This document shows positions 62,508 through 64,000 of a stretch of DNA of 64,000 bases, one piece after another (positions within the stretch are counted from its first letter, which is position 1; each line of letters begins with the position of its first letter). The stretch spans positions 209,367-273,366 of the forward strand of contig CAUVEB010000001.1 in assembly GCA_963550915.1 (NCBI GenBank). Direction: 5' to 3'. The notes under the pieces are model-generated. The model was not told the DNA's origin. It did not search any database and was given only the letters and a program-made list of their open reading frames with translations. Made by a program: the position numbers and the translations under genes. This DNA is from Caviibacter sp963550915. GTDB lineage: Bacteria; Fusobacteriota; Fusobacteriia; Fusobacteriales; Leptotrichiaceae.

Positions 62508-64000
62508 TTATTTAACTGTAATTTCAACTCTTCTATTTGTTGATAATCCACCGTTTACCATGTTATTAAATCCATAACTTGATACTTTTCTAATATTTTG
62601 TGGATTCTTAAGTCCTAATTTAATCATTAAGTCTGCTATCATATTTGCTCTTCTAAGACCTAAACTTAAATTATATTTTTCATTATGGTTAGTATCTGTA
62701 TGACCTGTAATATCAATAATTCTATCGCTATATTTTTCATTTATTTCATTAACTATAGCTTGTAATTTTGTCATTTGAGTGCTTGTTAACTTGAATTTAT
62801 CGTTTATAAATTGATCTATGATGTATAATTTTTCTTTAGTATTTACATTTCTTAAAGCATCTACTTCATTTCTAAGTTCTTTATTTTCAGCTTGTAATTT
62901 GTCAAGAGCATCTTTTATTGCCTTGATATCAGAATTACTTGCTAATGGAGCATTTACAAGATCTTTTAATGCAACTGATTTATTAGCACCAAAGTTAATG
63001 TTAAATCCAGCACCTACTGAAAATTGTTTCTTAGTATCTATACCTGCTGCTATCTTATAAATAAATGTATTTGTTTTTTCAGTTCCACTGATTCCTAATG
63101 CAAATCCACCTTGTTTGTTAAAGTATGCAGCACCAAATCCAATACTAAATAACTTATTAGCTCCAACTTGTGGTATATTTGCCATAGCCATTGATTGAGC
63201 TATACCAGCATTTAGAAATTGATTATTAACATTTATACTATCTTTTAATTGTTTAACGTTTACACCGTCTGTATCATTTATACCTTCAGCAACGTTTGTT
63301 ATTCTTCTTTCTTGTCCTTTACTTCCAACTGATACTACATTTGATTCTGTTACTGTTGAACCATTTCCTAAACCAACTGAATTTGTTGCACCATTTTTAA
63401 ATGTAATGTCATTACCAAACGCAAAGTTATTGTTTCCACCAACATTGTTATTGTTTCCAATTGCAGATGAATTATTTCCAAGAACCGTATTATTTTGTCC
63501 TAATGCAGATGAATTATTACCAGTTATATTATTTGATTGACCAAGTGCTGATGAATTTTCTCCATTTACAGTATTATTTTGACCTAATCCCATTGAATTA
63601 TTTTTATTAACTATATTCTTGTAACCAAATGCAGCAGAATTTTCACCTTTTACACCATTTTCATTACCTAATACTGCTGAATTTTTTCCTTCAACTGTAT
63701 TTTTCATACCTAATGTTGATGCATTTTCACCAGTAACATTGTTTTCTTGTCCTATAGCTGTTGAGTTTTTACCAGTTAGTGTATTTTTCTTACCTAAAGC
63801 TGTTGTTCCTTCTTCTTTAAGCGTATTTTCATTACCTAAAGCTGTTGAATCTTTTTTCTCAACTGTATTTTTATTACCTAGAGCTGATGAGTTATCTCCT
63901 TTTACAACGTTAGTTGAACCAACACCTGTTGAATCATTTCCTTCAACTGTATTTTTATTACCTAAAGTTGATGAGTTGTTTCCTTTTACAACGTTAGTTG
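62508..64000 (-). CDS. Trimeric autotransporter adhesin with YadA anchor and C-terminal OmpA-like domain (N-terminus outside window)
   Basis: The frame is open to the window edge, so the ATG at 63707 is internal. From the N-terminal side it shows at least 14 YadA-head repeats of 14 residues (pattern NTVxGxNSxALGxx), then a stalk/neck (RITNVAEGINDTDGVNVKQL). A YadA-type anchor of four beta strands follows (KLFSIGFGAAYFNKQGGFALG to FSVGAGFNINFG), then a coiled coil (KLQAENKELRNEVDALRN). The OmpA-like peptidoglycan-binding domain has DITGHTDTNHNEKYNLSLGL, RRANMIADLMIKLG and STNRRVEI. Most YadA proteins end at the anchor. It is probably a surface adhesin tied to the cell wall. Confidence 0.88.
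   Translation of the reverse strand, partial: TNVVKGNNSSTLGNKNTVEGNDSTGVGSTNVVKGDNSSALGNKNTVEKKDSTALGNENTLKEEGTTALGKKNTLTGKNSTAIGQENNVTGENASTLGMKNTVEGKNSAVLGNENGVKGENSAAFGYKNIVNKNNSMGLGQNNTVNGENSSALGQSNNITGNNSSALGQNNTVLGNNSSAIGNNNNVGGNNNFAFGNDITFKNGATNSVGLGNGSTVTESNVVSVGSKGQERRITNVAEGINDTDGVNVKQLKDSINVNNQFLNAGIAQSMAMANIPQVGANKLFSIGFGAAYFNKQGGFALGISGTEKTNTFIYKIAAGIDTKKQFSVGAGFNINFGANKSVALKDLVNAPLASNSDIKAIKDALDKLQAENKELRNEVDALRNVNTKEKLYIIDQFINDKFKLTSTQMTKLQAIVNEINEKYSDRIIDITGHTDTNHNEKYNLSLGLRRANMIADLMIKLGLKNPQNIRKVSSYGFNNMVNGGLSTNRRVEITVK
63393..64000 (-). repeat. Tandem 42-bp repeats encoding 14-residue YadA-head units
   Basis: At least 14 successive units of 14 codons are readable, with the pattern N-(T/N/I)-V-x-G-x-N-S-x-A-L-G-x-x. 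Neighbouring DNA copies are alike, for example two NVVKGxNSS units near 63910 and 63990. The array continues beyond the window. Confidence 0.85.

Noticed and set aside
62508..63707. Autotransporter starting at the ATG at 63707
   Set aside because: The same head-repeat reading frame continues without a stop to the window end, so that Met is internal and the true start lies outside.
63393..64000. Regular repeats as a CRISPR array
   Set aside because: The repeats are 42-bp in-frame coding units with no unique spacers and encode YadA-head motifs.

Overview
The window is an AT-rich, densely packed chromosomal segment of a bacterium with a Gram-negative envelope (TolC-like outer-membrane factor, trimeric autotransporter, periplasmic adaptor). 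It also carries replication and recombination genes usual in Gram-positives (PolC, AddA/AddB-like nuclease-helicase). That mixture, the very low GC, and a YadA-type adhesin ending in an OmpA domain suggest a member of the Fusobacteriota, most likely Leptotrichiaceae (Sneathia/Streptobacillus-like). The lineage is an inference from gene content, not from a database match.

Layout. 1-6221: the 3' end of polC, then an AddB-like and an AddA-like gene. 6199-11129: the rimP-nusA-ylxR-infB-rbfA translation operon, preceded by a promoter and a rimP-leader-like hairpin. 11119-18335: tig, clpP, clpX, lon (protein quality control), yajC, an AMIN/amidase and a GerMN-like protein. 18382-26757: a tight run of yqeK, rnr, smpB, prfA, prmC, queA, rsmD, xseB, ispA and pgeF. 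26747-29617: a short lipoprotein-like ORF containing an inverted repeat, then secA. 29658-30583: a DUF7916-like gene converging on an ABC-F/HAD pair (minus strand). 32982-39752: a secreted GH114-like protein, a thymidine kinase with an extra C-terminal domain, an ABC/FtsX exporter and tcdA. 39798-50080: rsuA, a degenerate shikimate-dehydrogenase-like protein, an orphan, a patatin phospholipase, dnaX, rplI, dnaB, a U32 protease-family protein and a two-component system. 50117-53183: truB, galU, nnr. 53441-57677 (minus): a TolC-MacA-MacB-like export operon. 57666-60747 (minus): ribF-scpA-murJ. 60743-62507: a small Cys-rich membrane protein and an IS3-family element. 62508-64000 (minus): the C-terminal part of a trimeric autotransporter.

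Most of the window is housekeeping. The less ordinary points are these: an IS150-group IS inserted in the loop of a bidirectional terminator, with its orfA broken twice; a YadA-anchor protein fused to an OmpA-like domain; a PrmC with a duplicated N-terminal helical domain; a thymidine kinase with about 115 extra residues; a secretion-signal leader ORF with a hairpin just upstream of secA; and a cluster of an AroE-like protein, an orphan and a patatin behind rsuA. I see no CRISPR array, prophage, tRNA or rRNA. No clearly new multi-gene system is evident; the best candidates are listed as findings.
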